17,163 bases of DNA, from contig UQAR01000048.1 of NCBI GenBank assembly GCA_900539095.1, positions 1-17,163 of the forward strand. The letters run 5' to 3'. The notes beneath the pieces were generated by a model that did not search any database, was not told the DNA's origin, and saw nothing but the letters and a program-made list of their open reading frames with translations. The DNA comes from an uncultured Ruminococcus sp. GTDB taxonomy: Bacteria; Bacillota; Clostridia; Oscillospirales; Ruminococcaceae. The position numbers and the translations under genes are program-made. Below are positions 6,653-14,152 of this stretch, piece by piece (the stretch's first letter is position 1; every line of letters begins with the position of its first letter).

Positions 6653-8611
6653 ATGTACAGATTGAATTACGAACAGTTCGACAGGGATAATCAATATATA
6701 GGAAACGATCTTGGTGCGGTCATGAAAGACGGCAAAACTGTGTTCAAAACATGGTCGCCGCTTGCAACGGGCGTTTATCTCAATCTGTATCTTGACGGCG
6801 AGGGCAAAAGCCGCCTTGAGAGCCTGCCTATGGAAAAAATAGATCACGGCGTTTGGTATGTGGAGATACTCCGTGACCTTGACGGCGTTTTTTATACCTA
6901 TACATTTGAGTTTGACCACAAGACAAGGCATGAAACGATAGATATCTATGCAAAAGCCTGCGGCGTGAACGGCAACGTTGGTGCTGTGGTGGATTTCAAG
7001 TCCACTGATCCTGAGGGCTGGGACAAGGTAAAAAAGCCTAAGTGCAGAAATGCTTGCGACGCAGTGGTGTATGAGTGTCACGTCAGGGACTTTTCTGCGG
7101 ACAGCTCGTCAGGCGTTGTGCCTGAGCATAGAGGAAAGTATGTGGCTTTTGCCGACAAGGGCACGAAATATCAGGGCGTGAACACCTGTATCGAGCATCT
7201 CAAGGAGCTTGGGATCACCCATGTTCACCTGCTGCCGGTGGAGGATTATGCCACAGTGGACGAGAGCAAGCCGTGGCTGAATCAGTATAACTGGGGCTAT
7301 GACCCTAAGAACTTCAACTGCCTTGAGGGTTCATATTCTACAGACCCTTATGACCCTAAGTGCAGGATAAGAGAGTTCAAGCAGCTCGTTATGGCACTTC
7401 ATGAGAACGGTATCGGCGTTGTTATGGACGTGGTGTATAATCACACTTATTACACTGAGGAGTCTGCTTTTGAGCGTTCTTTCCCGTATTATTACCACAG
7501 AATAAGAAATGACGGCTCGTTCTCAAACGGTTCGGGCTGCGGCAATGAAACGGCGTCTAACCATATAATGATGAGAAAATTTATGATAGATTCTCTGAGA
7601 TTTTGGGCGACGGAATATAAGATAGACGGTTTCCGTTTTGACCTTATGGCATTGCACGATATCGAAACTGTGAACATAATAAGGGACGAGCTAAACAAGA
7701 TAGACCCGCAGATACTAATGTACGGCGAGGGCTGGACAGGCGGAGAGTCACCGCTCCCTGCGGACAGGCTTGCATATAAATGGAACTCATATCAGTTCGG
7801 CAGAGTTGGACTTTTCAACGACAACATAAGGGATTCCATAAAAGGCGGAACGTTCAATCCTTATGATAAGGGCTTTATCAGCGGAAACAGAAATGCGGCG
7901 TCTACTCTCAGACGTGGTATCGCAGGCTCTGTGCCGCATTATCAGATAAATGACGCAAAAGAGGCTTGTTGGGCATTTGAGCCTACTCAGGCGGTGAATT
8001 ATTGTGAGGCTCATGATAACAACACTTTGTGGGATAAGCTGTGCATTTCTGCAAAGAATGACAGCGAGGGTGCAAGGATAAAAATGGACAAGCTTGCGGC
8101 GGCGGTAGTGATACTTTCACAGGGTATGCCGTTTATACAGCTTGGTCAGGATTTTCTCAGATCAAAGCCGAGGATACTCAAAGAGGGCGAAGTGCCTGAC
8201 AATGTGAATATATACTCTCACGACAGCTACAACGCACCTGATTACACGAACTCTATAAAATGGAACAGAAAGCTTGAATACAAAGAGGTCTTTGACTATT
8301 ACAAGGCACTTATCAGGCTGAGAAAGGGCAGTCCGCTTTTTAGAATGAGCACCAAAGAGGACGTGAACGCTCACCTTCATTTTATGCACAACGATGACTG
8401 GAACTGCATAAGCTGGAAACTTGAGAAAGACGGTGAGTGCTATGTTATCGCACTTAACCCTTACTATGAGGAAAGGGGATTCGGTCTGCCTGAGGGAAGT
8501 TTCTATCTCAGGCTCGATGAAAACGGAAAGATGAACAAACAGCCTGTTTCAGGCAGTTTTGTCTGTCCGCCGCTGTCGGCTGTGGTATATAAAAAGATAA
8601 AGAATAATTGA
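6653..8611 (+). CDS. pulA: Type I pullulanase (GH13), cytoplasmic
   Basis: This 652-residue debranching enzyme hydrolyses alpha-1,6 branches of pullulan, starch fragments or glycogen. Residues about 20-115 form an N-terminal CBM48-like beta domain. The GH13 barrel follows, with the type I pullulanase signature YNWGYDP (212-218), region I DVVYNH (259-264), region II GFRFD with nucleophile Asp330, region III MYGEGW with acid/base Glu359, and region IV EAHDN with Asp455. There is no signal peptide, so it should act on imported dextrins or internal glycogen. The ATG at 6653 has AAGGGG (6639-6644) eight bases upstream; a TTG at 6650 is also in frame and would add one residue. It is the last gene before a strong terminator. 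Its link to the lipid genes upstream appears to be co-transcription only. Confidence 0.95.
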   Translation: MYRLNYEQFDRDNQYIGNDLGAVMKDGKTVFKTWSPLATGVYLNLYLDGEGKSRLESLPMEKIDHGVWYVEILRDLDGVFYTYTFEFDHKTRHETIDIYAKACGVNGNVGAVVDFKSTDPEGWDKVKKPKCRNACDAVVYECHVRDFSADSSSGVVPEHRGKYVAFADKGTKYQGVNTCIEHLKELGITHVHLLPVEDYATVDESKPWLNQYNWGYDPKNFNCLEGSYSTDPYDPKCRIREFKQLVMALHENGIGVVMDVVYNHTYYTEESAFERSFPYYYHRIRNDGSFSNGSGCGNETASNHIMMRKFMIDSLRFWATEYKIDGFRFDLMALHDIETVNIIRDELNKIDPQILMYGEGWTGGESPLPADRLAYKWNSYQFGRVGLFNDNIRDSIKGGTFNPYDKGFISGNRNAASTLRRGIAGSVPHYQINDAKEACWAFEPTQAVNYCEAHDNNTLWDKLCISAKNDSEGARIKMDKLAAAVVILSQGMPFIQLGQDFLRSKPRILKEGEVPDNVNIYSHDSYNAPDYTNSIKWNRKLEYKEVFDYYKALIRLRKGSPLFRMSTKEDVNAHLHFMHNDDWNCISWKLEKDGECYVIALNPYYEERGFGLPEGSFYLRLDENGKMNKQPVSGSFVCPPLSAVVYKKIKNN

Positions 8612-8619
8612 TGTAATAA

Positions 8620-8651
8620 CAGCTGCCTGCACGTCAGGCGGCTGCTTTTTT
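8620..8651 (+). terminator. Intrinsic terminator of the plus-strand operon
   Basis: CAGCTGCCTG (8620-8629) pairs with CAGGCGGCTG (8635-8644), with one G-U pair and a five-base loop. A run of six T residues follows (8646-8651). It sits nine bases after the pullulanase stop. Confidence 0.93.
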
Positions 8652-8661
8652 ATGGGGATAG

Positions 8662-8690
8662 TTGACAAATTAATGCAAAAGTGGTATGAT
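8662..8690 (+). promoter_or_regulatory. Near-consensus promoter of the small exported protein
   Basis: A perfect TTGACA (8662-8667), a 17-base spacer and TATGAT (8685-8690) form the strongest-looking promoter in the window. It is placed just after the upstream terminator. Transcription would start near 8697, with GGAGG at 8733-8737 in the leader. Confidence 0.87.
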
Positions 8691-8745
8691 TCATATATAT
8701 TGTATAAATATACTTTGAAAATAAAACGTTATGGAGGTAGAGAGG

Positions 8746-9100
8746 TTGAAGAAAATAGCAAAAAATGCGGCAGCGATATGTATGTCGCTGGTCATGTCGG
8801 CAACAGCGGCAATGGGTTCTTTTTTCGGGATATGAGAGCTTTTTCAATGAGATAGCCGTAAGTGCTGAGGCAAGCACTGAAATGACTATAAAGTCGGTGT
8901 CAAAGAGTGATAAGATATACAAATTCTCATGGAACTCTGTAAAGGGTGCATATGAATATGCAATGAAACACGGCAGAAGAAACGGTTCAAAGTATATGAA
9001 CTACTACTACGGACTGGCAAAAGTCCCTGCTTATGTGTATGCGGATTCTATACGCAGCGTGCCTAATGGTAATTTTGGATATATGCTTTATGTTGAATAA
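8746..9100 (+). pseudogene. Small secreted Fn3-like protein gene with a +1 frameshift
   Basis: A TTG start at 8746, eight bases after GGAGG (8733-8737), opens a classic signal peptide (MKKIAKNAAAICMSLVMSA, then TAAMGS) that meets TGA at 8833-8835. The next frame continues without a break to TAA at 9098-9100 and encodes GYESFFNEIAVSAEAS, then a mature part. Removing one T from the six-T run at 8820-8825 joins the frames into a 117-residue protein with a hydrophobic export segment and a likely cleavage near AVSA-EAS. The mature part contains YKFSWNSVKGAYEYAMK, which resembles one strand pair of the fibronectin type III-like modules of clostridial surface proteins, and it ends early for a full module. 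Function is unknown. The shift may be a real mutation, slippage-based switching, or an assembly error. The intact promoter and terminator argue that it was functional recently. Confidence 0.6.
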
Positions 9101-9134
9101 TAGGGACAAAACAGACCAATGAAGTTTTATATAT

Positions 9135-9172
9135 AAAAAAGGCTGATGCAGTTTAATGCACCAGCCTTTTTT
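9135..9172. terminator. Bidirectional intrinsic terminator between convergent genes
   Basis: GGCTG (9141-9145) pairs with CAGCC (9162-9166), and TGCA (9147-9150) with TGCA (9157-9160), with one A-C mismatch and a six-base loop. The stem is flanked by six A (9135-9140) and six T (9167-9172). It can therefore end both the plus-strand small gene and the minus-strand glycan operon, whose last stop is at 9182-9184. Confidence 0.88.
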
Positions 9173-9181
9173 ATGCAACGA

Positions 9182-10138
9182 TCAAGGAAGCTTTGTCTGT
9201 TCTGCCTCAAATTTGTTATAGTAGTCCTGATAAATTTCTTTAACAGTGTCGAAAATATCATATTGTGGCTGCCAGCCTATCTCATCTTTTATTAGCTTAT
9301 TGCAGCAGTATATCATGGGATTATCAACTGACCGCACTAAATTTTGGTCTATCCTTATGCCAATATCGCATGGCGACAGTGAGATTATAAAGTTTAGTAT
9401 ATCCCTGAGTTTTACAGCGTTTCCGTTGCCCACATTGTAGGTCGTTCCGCTTTTCTCGTTTTCGAGTATCATTCTGTAGGCTCTTACTATGTCACGAACA
9501 TCGCTGAAGTCACGAGATATGTCAATGTTGCCCGCAACAATGTTTCCGTCTAATTTCTTTGCAGATAGCTCGGCGGCTTGTTTGCACCAGCTTGGGATAA
9601 CAAATCGGTCACTTTGTCCCACGCCTGTGTGATTAAATGACCTTACGCAGTATATTTTCATTCCGTATCGTTCTCTGTATAGCTGTGAAAATCGTTCCTG
9701 CGTTATCTTGGAAAGCCCATACGGGCTTTGAGAGTCCAGCGGATGATTCTCGCTGATAGGTATATCTGACTTTTCATATTCCTCACTTGAACCTATTATG
9801 AGTATTTTGGGATCAATACTGCACTGCCTGACTGACTCAAATATATTTACTGTTCCCTCAACGTTGACTGCAATGGTTTCAGTCGGCTTTTTCCAAGAAT
9901 AGCTTACACTGCTTATGGCAGCAAGGTTGACTATATATGCAGGCTTGATCTGATATATTACCTGTCTTGTTTGTACGGCATCAAGAATATCACATTTTAT
10001 ATATTTTACACTATCTTTAATGTTCGCACTCACGGAAATATCGCACCCATAGACTTCATATCCGTGATCTTGAAATTCTGCCGCAAGATATTTTCCTACA
10101 AATCCTGAAACGCCAAATATAAGCACAACTTTTTTCAT
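9182..10138 (-). CDS. rmd: GDP-4-dehydro-6-deoxy-D-mannose reductase, Rmd-like
   Basis: This 318-residue short-chain dehydrogenase of the extended NAD(P)-dependent epimerase family has the Rossmann motif GVSGFVG (9-15), the active-site serine region GSSEEY (116-121) and the YxxxK pair Tyr140/Lys144 (SPYGLSK). RSFNHTGVGQ (167-176), followed by RDFSDVRDIVRAY (209-221), matches Rmd-type enzymes, which reduce the Gmd product to GDP-D-rhamnose. GDP-L-fucose synthase, which also epimerises, is a less likely alternative because its motifs differ. The adjacent gmd and manC supply the substrate. I chose ATG 10138 because GGCGG (10146-10150) lies seven bases upstream and the Rossmann fold starts at once; a 23-residue longer start would overlap gmd. 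It is the last gene of the operon, 16 bases after gmd. Confidence 0.85.
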   Translation of the reverse strand: MKKVVLIFGVSGFVGKYLAAEFQDHGYEVYGCDISVSANIKDSVKYIKCDILDAVQTRQVIYQIKPAYIVNLAAISSVSYSWKKPTETIAVNVEGTVNIFESVRQCSIDPKILIIGSSEEYEKSDIPISENHPLDSQSPYGLSKITQERFSQLYRERYGMKIYCVRSFNHTGVGQSDRFVIPSWCKQAAELSAKKLDGNIVAGNIDISRDFSDVRDIVRAYRMILENEKSGTTYNVGNGNAVKLRDILNFIISLSPCDIGIRIDQNLVRSVDNPMIYCCNKLIKDEIGWQPQYDIFDTVKEIYQDYYNKFEAEQTKLP

Positions 10139-10154
10139 AGTCGCACCGCCTTTT

Positions 10155-11207
10155 TTATTTGCCTTTTTGTAACGCAGCTGCCTCATTAACGGCAAGCTGA
10201 CGGTCATGCTTTGACATTATCGCACAAAGCTGTTCATAGCTTGTTTTTAACGGATCCCAGCCCAACACCGTGCGAGCCTTTGTAGGGTCGCCGAGCAGGT
10301 TGACAACGTCAGTCGGTCTGAACCACTTAGGATTTACACAGACAAGCATCTTTCCTGTTTTGGCATCATAGCCTTTTTCTTCAAGGCCTTCGCCTTCCCA
10401 CCTTATTTCTATTCCATTGTTGGCAAAGGCAAGCTCTGTAAATTCTCTTACTGTGTGCTGAACACCGGTTGCAATTACAAAATCGTCAGGCTTTTCCTGT
10501 TGGAGCATAAGCCACATACATTCTACATAGTCTTTGGCATAGCCCCAGTCTCTCAGTGCGTTAAGGTTCCCAAGCTCCAGATGATCTTGTAGTCCGCAGG
10601 CTATCCTGCCGGTAGCTATTGTTATCTTCCTTGTAACAAAGTTTTCTCCCCTGCGTTCAGACTCGTGGTTAAAAAGGATACCGTTGCAGGCAAACATGCC
10701 ATATGCTTCACGATACTGTTTTATCATCCAGTAGCCATATTGTTTTGCAACAGCATATGGGCTGTATGGGTGAAAAGGTGTTGATTCGTTCTGAGGGCAT
10801 TCTTCTACCTTTCCGTAAAGTTCGGAAGTTGACGCCTGATAAATGCGGCAGGTCTTATCCATGCCAAGCATATGTACGGCCTCAAGTATTCTTAAAACAC
10901 CCAGTGCGTCAACATCACCAGTGTATTCTGCTGCGTCGAATGACACCTGAACATGGCTTTGTGCCGCAAGGTTGTATATTTCTTCAGGTTTGACTTGATT
11001 TATGATTTTAACAATACTTGAAGAGTCAGACAGGTCCCCGTCGTGCAAAATCACAGAATTTGACCTTATAAGATGATCTATTCTTTCTGTGTTTGACACT
11101 GAGCTGCGGCGGATAATACCGTGGACTTCATAATTCTTTTCAATGAGAAATTCTGCAAGATAAGAGCCGTCCTGACCTGTGACCCCTGTTATTAAGGCTT
11201 TTTTCAT
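10155..11207 (-). CDS. gmd: GDP-mannose 4,6-dehydratase
   Basis: This 350-residue enzyme converts GDP-D-mannose to GDP-4-dehydro-6-deoxy-D-mannose. It shows the cofactor motif GVTGQDG (8-14), RRSSVSNTERIDHL (33-46), the catalytic STSELYG (126-132, with Thr/Ser and Glu129) and Tyr151/Lys155 in SPYAVAK (149-155). FNHESERRGENFVTRKIT (179-196) is the characteristic gmd block, and the length is normal. The ATG (11205-11207) has AGGAGG (11213-11218) five bases upstream, overlapping the manC stop codon, so the two are probably translated in concert. It sits between manC, which makes its substrate, and the Rmd-like reductase, which uses its product. Confidence 0.97.
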   Translation of the reverse strand: MKKALITGVTGQDGSYLAEFLIEKNYEVHGIIRRSSVSNTERIDHLIRSNSVILHDGDLSDSSSIVKIINQVKPEEIYNLAAQSHVQVSFDAAEYTGDVDALGVLRILEAVHMLGMDKTCRIYQASTSELYGKVEECPQNESTPFHPYSPYAVAKQYGYWMIKQYREAYGMFACNGILFNHESERRGENFVTRKITIATGRIACGLQDHLELGNLNALRDWGYAKDYVECMWLMLQQEKPDDFVIATGVQHTVREFTELAFANNGIEIRWEGEGLEEKGYDAKTGKMLVCVNPKWFRPTDVVNLLGDPTKARTVLGWDPLKTSYEQLCAIMSKHDRQLAVNEAAALQKGK

Positions 11208-11216
11208 GTTGTCCTC

Positions 11217-12545
11217 CTATGATCTATTACTTAAAATATCAGGAAAAGTGCGTTTGTCTTTTACATTTATGGACTCGCCGATCTGTATTTCAATGATATT
11301 CATGTCAGACTCTGCGTATATAAGGTGCTTTACACCCTTATGTATTGAGACCGTGTCGCCTGTTCCAATATTCTTTTTTACGTCATCTACGATAACATAT
11401 CCCTTGCCTGAAACGATAGTCCATATTTCGCTGCGTTGTTCATGACTGTGATATTTCATTGCATGACCTTTTTTCAGGTATATGCTGACTGTCATTGAAT
11501 TGAGCTGAACGTCAAGTACAGTGAATGTGCCCCAGGATTTTTCGGCGAACATCGCCATGTTTCCGAGCTTTTCCACATAAGGTTTCATATATCCGCTTGC
11601 CTCTTTTTCAGAAACGAGGATACCGTCATTGCTTGCTGCAACTATCATGTTTTTGCAGCCCATGCAAAGCAGAGGTATGCCAAGCTCATTGATAACATGG
11701 GTGTTTTCACATTTATCATCAAGTAATGCATTGCCTTTTACATTTTCAGACATTACCTCAGACATCATGTTCCATGTGCCCACGTCACGCCATTCACCTT
11801 TATATCTCATAACGTCTATGTTCGTTTCTTTTTCAGAAACAGCATAGTCAAAGCTTATTTTTTCAAGGCTTTCATATTTTGTCAGAAGGTCATGATAGTC
11901 GGTGTATTCAATGAGCTTATGTGATTTTTCTATTATGTATCCAAGACAAAAAGCAAACACGCCCGCATTCCATAGTGCACCCTGTTCAATATACTTTCCA
12001 GCTGATTCCCCGTCAGGCTTTTCAACGAATCTCCTTACATGGCTCACGCTGTCGCCGTTGTCAGGTATTATGTAGCCGTATTTTTCGCTTGGATATGTAG
12101 GTTCAACTCCAAGGAGCATTAGCTTGCCGCTGTCGTTTTTGACGCTGCCAATGAGTTTTATGACAGATCGATAATAGTCGTCATCAACATATGGGTCAAC
12201 AGGACACACAGCGATGCTTTCAGAGAGATCTACTCCTTTTATGTCGTGAAGATATGCAGCCGCAAGAACTATTGCTGGAAATGTATCACGTCTGCATGGT
12301 TCGATGCATATGTCAACATCATTACCAAGCTGGTTCCTTATTGTGCTGACTTGATCTTCACCTGTGGCTATGGTTATGCCTATATCAGGTGAAACGGTCC
12401 TTATCTGACGATAAACACGCTGTGCCATAGATTCATATGAATCATTGTCTGTTTTAAAAAGTTTAAGAAACTGTTTACTGCGTATGCTGTTTGAAAGCGG
12501 CCATAAACGCAGACCACTGCCTCCTGAAAGCAGGATAATATTCAT
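11217..12545 (-). CDS. manC: Mannose-1-phosphate guanylyltransferase (ManC type, with cupin domain)
   Basis: This 442-residue enzyme makes GDP-mannose from mannose-1-phosphate and GTP. The nucleotidyltransferase domain (1-270) has LSGGSGLRLWPLSN (6-19), with Lys24 in the conserved basic position, FVEKPD (173-178) and NAGVFAF (193-199). A C-terminal cupin (about 338-425), resembling type II phosphomannose isomerase, has YHSHEQRSEIW (365-375), where the classical form reads LQxHxHRAEHW. Isomerase activity is therefore possible but not assured. No separate phosphomannomutase is in the window. Its ATG overlaps the upstream GT-C stop as ATGA (12542-12545), a sign of translational coupling. It is the first of three consecutive nucleotide-sugar genes. 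Confidence 0.95.
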   Translation of the reverse strand: MNIILLSGGSGLRLWPLSNSIRSKQFLKLFKTDNDSYESMAQRVYRQIRTVSPDIGITIATGEDQVSTIRNQLGNDVDICIEPCRRDTFPAIVLAAAYLHDIKGVDLSESIAVCPVDPYVDDDYYRSVIKLIGSVKNDSGKLMLLGVEPTYPSEKYGYIIPDNGDSVSHVRRFVEKPDGESAGKYIEQGALWNAGVFAFCLGYIIEKSHKLIEYTDYHDLLTKYESLEKISFDYAVSEKETNIDVMRYKGEWRDVGTWNMMSEVMSENVKGNALLDDKCENTHVINELGIPLLCMGCKNMIVAASNDGILVSEKEASGYMKPYVEKLGNMAMFAEKSWGTFTVLDVQLNSMTVSIYLKKGHAMKYHSHEQRSEIWTIVSGKGYVIVDDVKKNIGTGDTVSIHKGVKHLIYAESDMNIIEIQIGESINVKDKRTFPDILSNRS

Positions 12546-14152
12546 TGGTTATTCTGTCCTTTGCTGTTTGTTGCTTTTATATTCTGACCTTTATTAAAAT
12601 GTGCTATAGCTAGGTCCATTTGTTTTGTTGCAATATTGTATGTTGTTTGATACTGATGCAGTTTTGTCACGGTAACATTTTCGTCATCACCCATAAGCTG
12701 TTCAAAGGTGTATGTGGGGATCTCAGAGTTAATTGTCCATTCATTTGTGAAAATATAGACATCGTCTGTATAATCACTTATATTTGAAATATCACCAATG
12801 TTTACAATATTTGCTGGAAAAACATCATATGTTGAAAGAACTGTGAAAGTCTGATCACATACATAGTGTGTGGCGTTTGGAAAATAGTAGGTCATTTCTC
12901 CGATAGTCCATTCATGAAGATGAAGGAATGCAACGTTTCCATTTGGATTTTGTTCATTGATATCGTCTACTATTTGGTCAATATCAGACTCATTCATATC
13001 CATAATAGTGTAATTTATGGAGTAAATAAGATTTGCCCCCATAACCGCAATAGTAAGTACGGCTAATATTTTATTTCCAAAACGCCCTATTACTACTCCT
13101 ACCACAACAAACCATACGGTTCCAATAATGTAATAATATCTTTCAGACGCAAGATTGCTGAAGAAATTATTAATAAGTACAAGTATTAAAAATGGAGTGA
13201 GGATAAAAAGAAAAAGTAGAGAAATATCACGATATGTTATTTTGCTGTCTGCGAGGGTAAGAACATCGTTGAATTTTGTTGCACCTTTTATCGACTTCAG
13301 TTTGACATGTTTGAGTATTACGAAGAATAGAAGTATAGGGAAAATAAACTCAAAAAGGGTTATGTTACCTCTGCATATGAGCATGTCTCTGAATATCCAG
13401 CCAAGAGTATCAAAAGAGCCAAGTTCTGATCGCCAGTAATGCTCGCGAACATTTGACATTTGCTTAAAAAGCACTGTCAGCCATGGTACATACGCTAATG
13501 CACATATGACACCGCAAATTAAGAACTTTTTGAACTTCTTGTAGTTCCGTGTGCAAAGTGAAAACACCAGAACTGCGACATATGAACCGAAAACACCTAC
13601 CAGTGCGATATTATGAGTATACATTGCAAGTATAGAGAAAATCACAGTGCAGACATATGCGTGTGTTTTTTCGAGGCTGTAGGCATAAAGCATATAGACT
13701 GCTGTTGCCATAAAGAAAAACATTGCGAATATAGTTGGTCTTATCTCATGGAGCATATCGTATATTGCAGGGGAGAGGAACGTTATCAGAAGTGTGGCTA
13801 TTGCAGCGTTCCTGCCAAATATCCTTTTAATAGGGAACGCTGCAATAAAGTACATTCCAATCACAGCAATAATCGAGAAACAACGCATTTTAATAAGGCT
13901 GTTACCGAAAATTAAAGTAATAGCTTTAAGTGCCAGAGCATAAAAAGGCGGGCTGTAATCGTAAGGGAGCAGTCTCCATATTTCTGTAAATGAGTGTTGC
14001 GTAAGTGCATATTGATAGCAGCTGTCATAGTTGATACAATTTGCAAACATGAGCGGAAAAATAGCAAACACTTCTATAAGGCTTACTGCGATAAACAATA
14101 TTATAAGGAATAAATTATTCTTTACTTGTGCTTTGATCTTTTGCAGTGACAT
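12542..14152 (-). CDS. GT-C membrane glycosyltransferase (ArnT/GT39-like), copy 2
   Basis: This 536-residue protein has about 10-12 hydrophobic helices in residues 15-420 and a soluble, presumably extracellular, C-terminal region. NYDSCYQY (41-48) in the first outer loop carries the acidic residue expected in GT-C enzymes, and PYDYSPP (63-69) and HEIRPT are further conserved blocks. Such enzymes transfer a sugar from polyprenyl phosphate to an extracellular acceptor. Donor and acceptor are not determined. It is a tandem paralogue of the gene upstream: DYSPP, AAFP, EIRPT, LAMYTHN, HEW, YYFP, HYVCD and DVFP recur in order. I chose ATG 14152, with GGAG (14161-14164) eight bases upstream, giving a 38-base overlap with that gene; an earlier in-frame ATG at 14227 would overlap much more. 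Coding is AT-rich. Confidence 0.87.
   Translation of the reverse strand: MSLQKIKAQVKNNLFLIILFIAVSLIEVFAIFPLMFANCINYDSCYQYALTQHSFTEIWRLLPYDYSPPFYALALKAITLIFGNSLIKMRCFSIIAVIGMYFIAAFPIKRIFGRNAAIATLLITFLSPAIYDMLHEIRPTIFAMFFFMATAVYMLYAYSLEKTHAYVCTVIFSILAMYTHNIALVGVFGSYVAVLVFSLCTRNYKKFKKFLICGVICALAYVPWLTVLFKQMSNVREHYWRSELGSFDTLGWIFRDMLICRGNITLFEFIFPILLFFVILKHVKLKSIKGATKFNDVLTLADSKITYRDISLLFLFILTPFLILVLINNFFSNLASERYYYIIGTVWFVVVGVVIGRFGNKILAVLTIAVMGANLIYSINYTIMDMNESDIDQIVDDINEQNPNGNVAFLHLHEWTIGEMTYYFPNATHYVCDQTFTVLSTYDVFPANIVNIGDISNISDYTDDVYIFTNEWTINSEIPTYTFEQLMGDDENVTVTKLHQYQTTYNIATKQMDLAIAHFNKGQNIKATNSKGQNNQ

Noticed and set aside
8765..9100. Independent 111-residue gene starting at the ATG at 8765
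   Set aside because: Its first 20 or so codons are the out-of-frame reading of a signal peptide, and no ribosome binding site precedes the ATG; it is better explained as the second half of a frameshifted gene from 8746.
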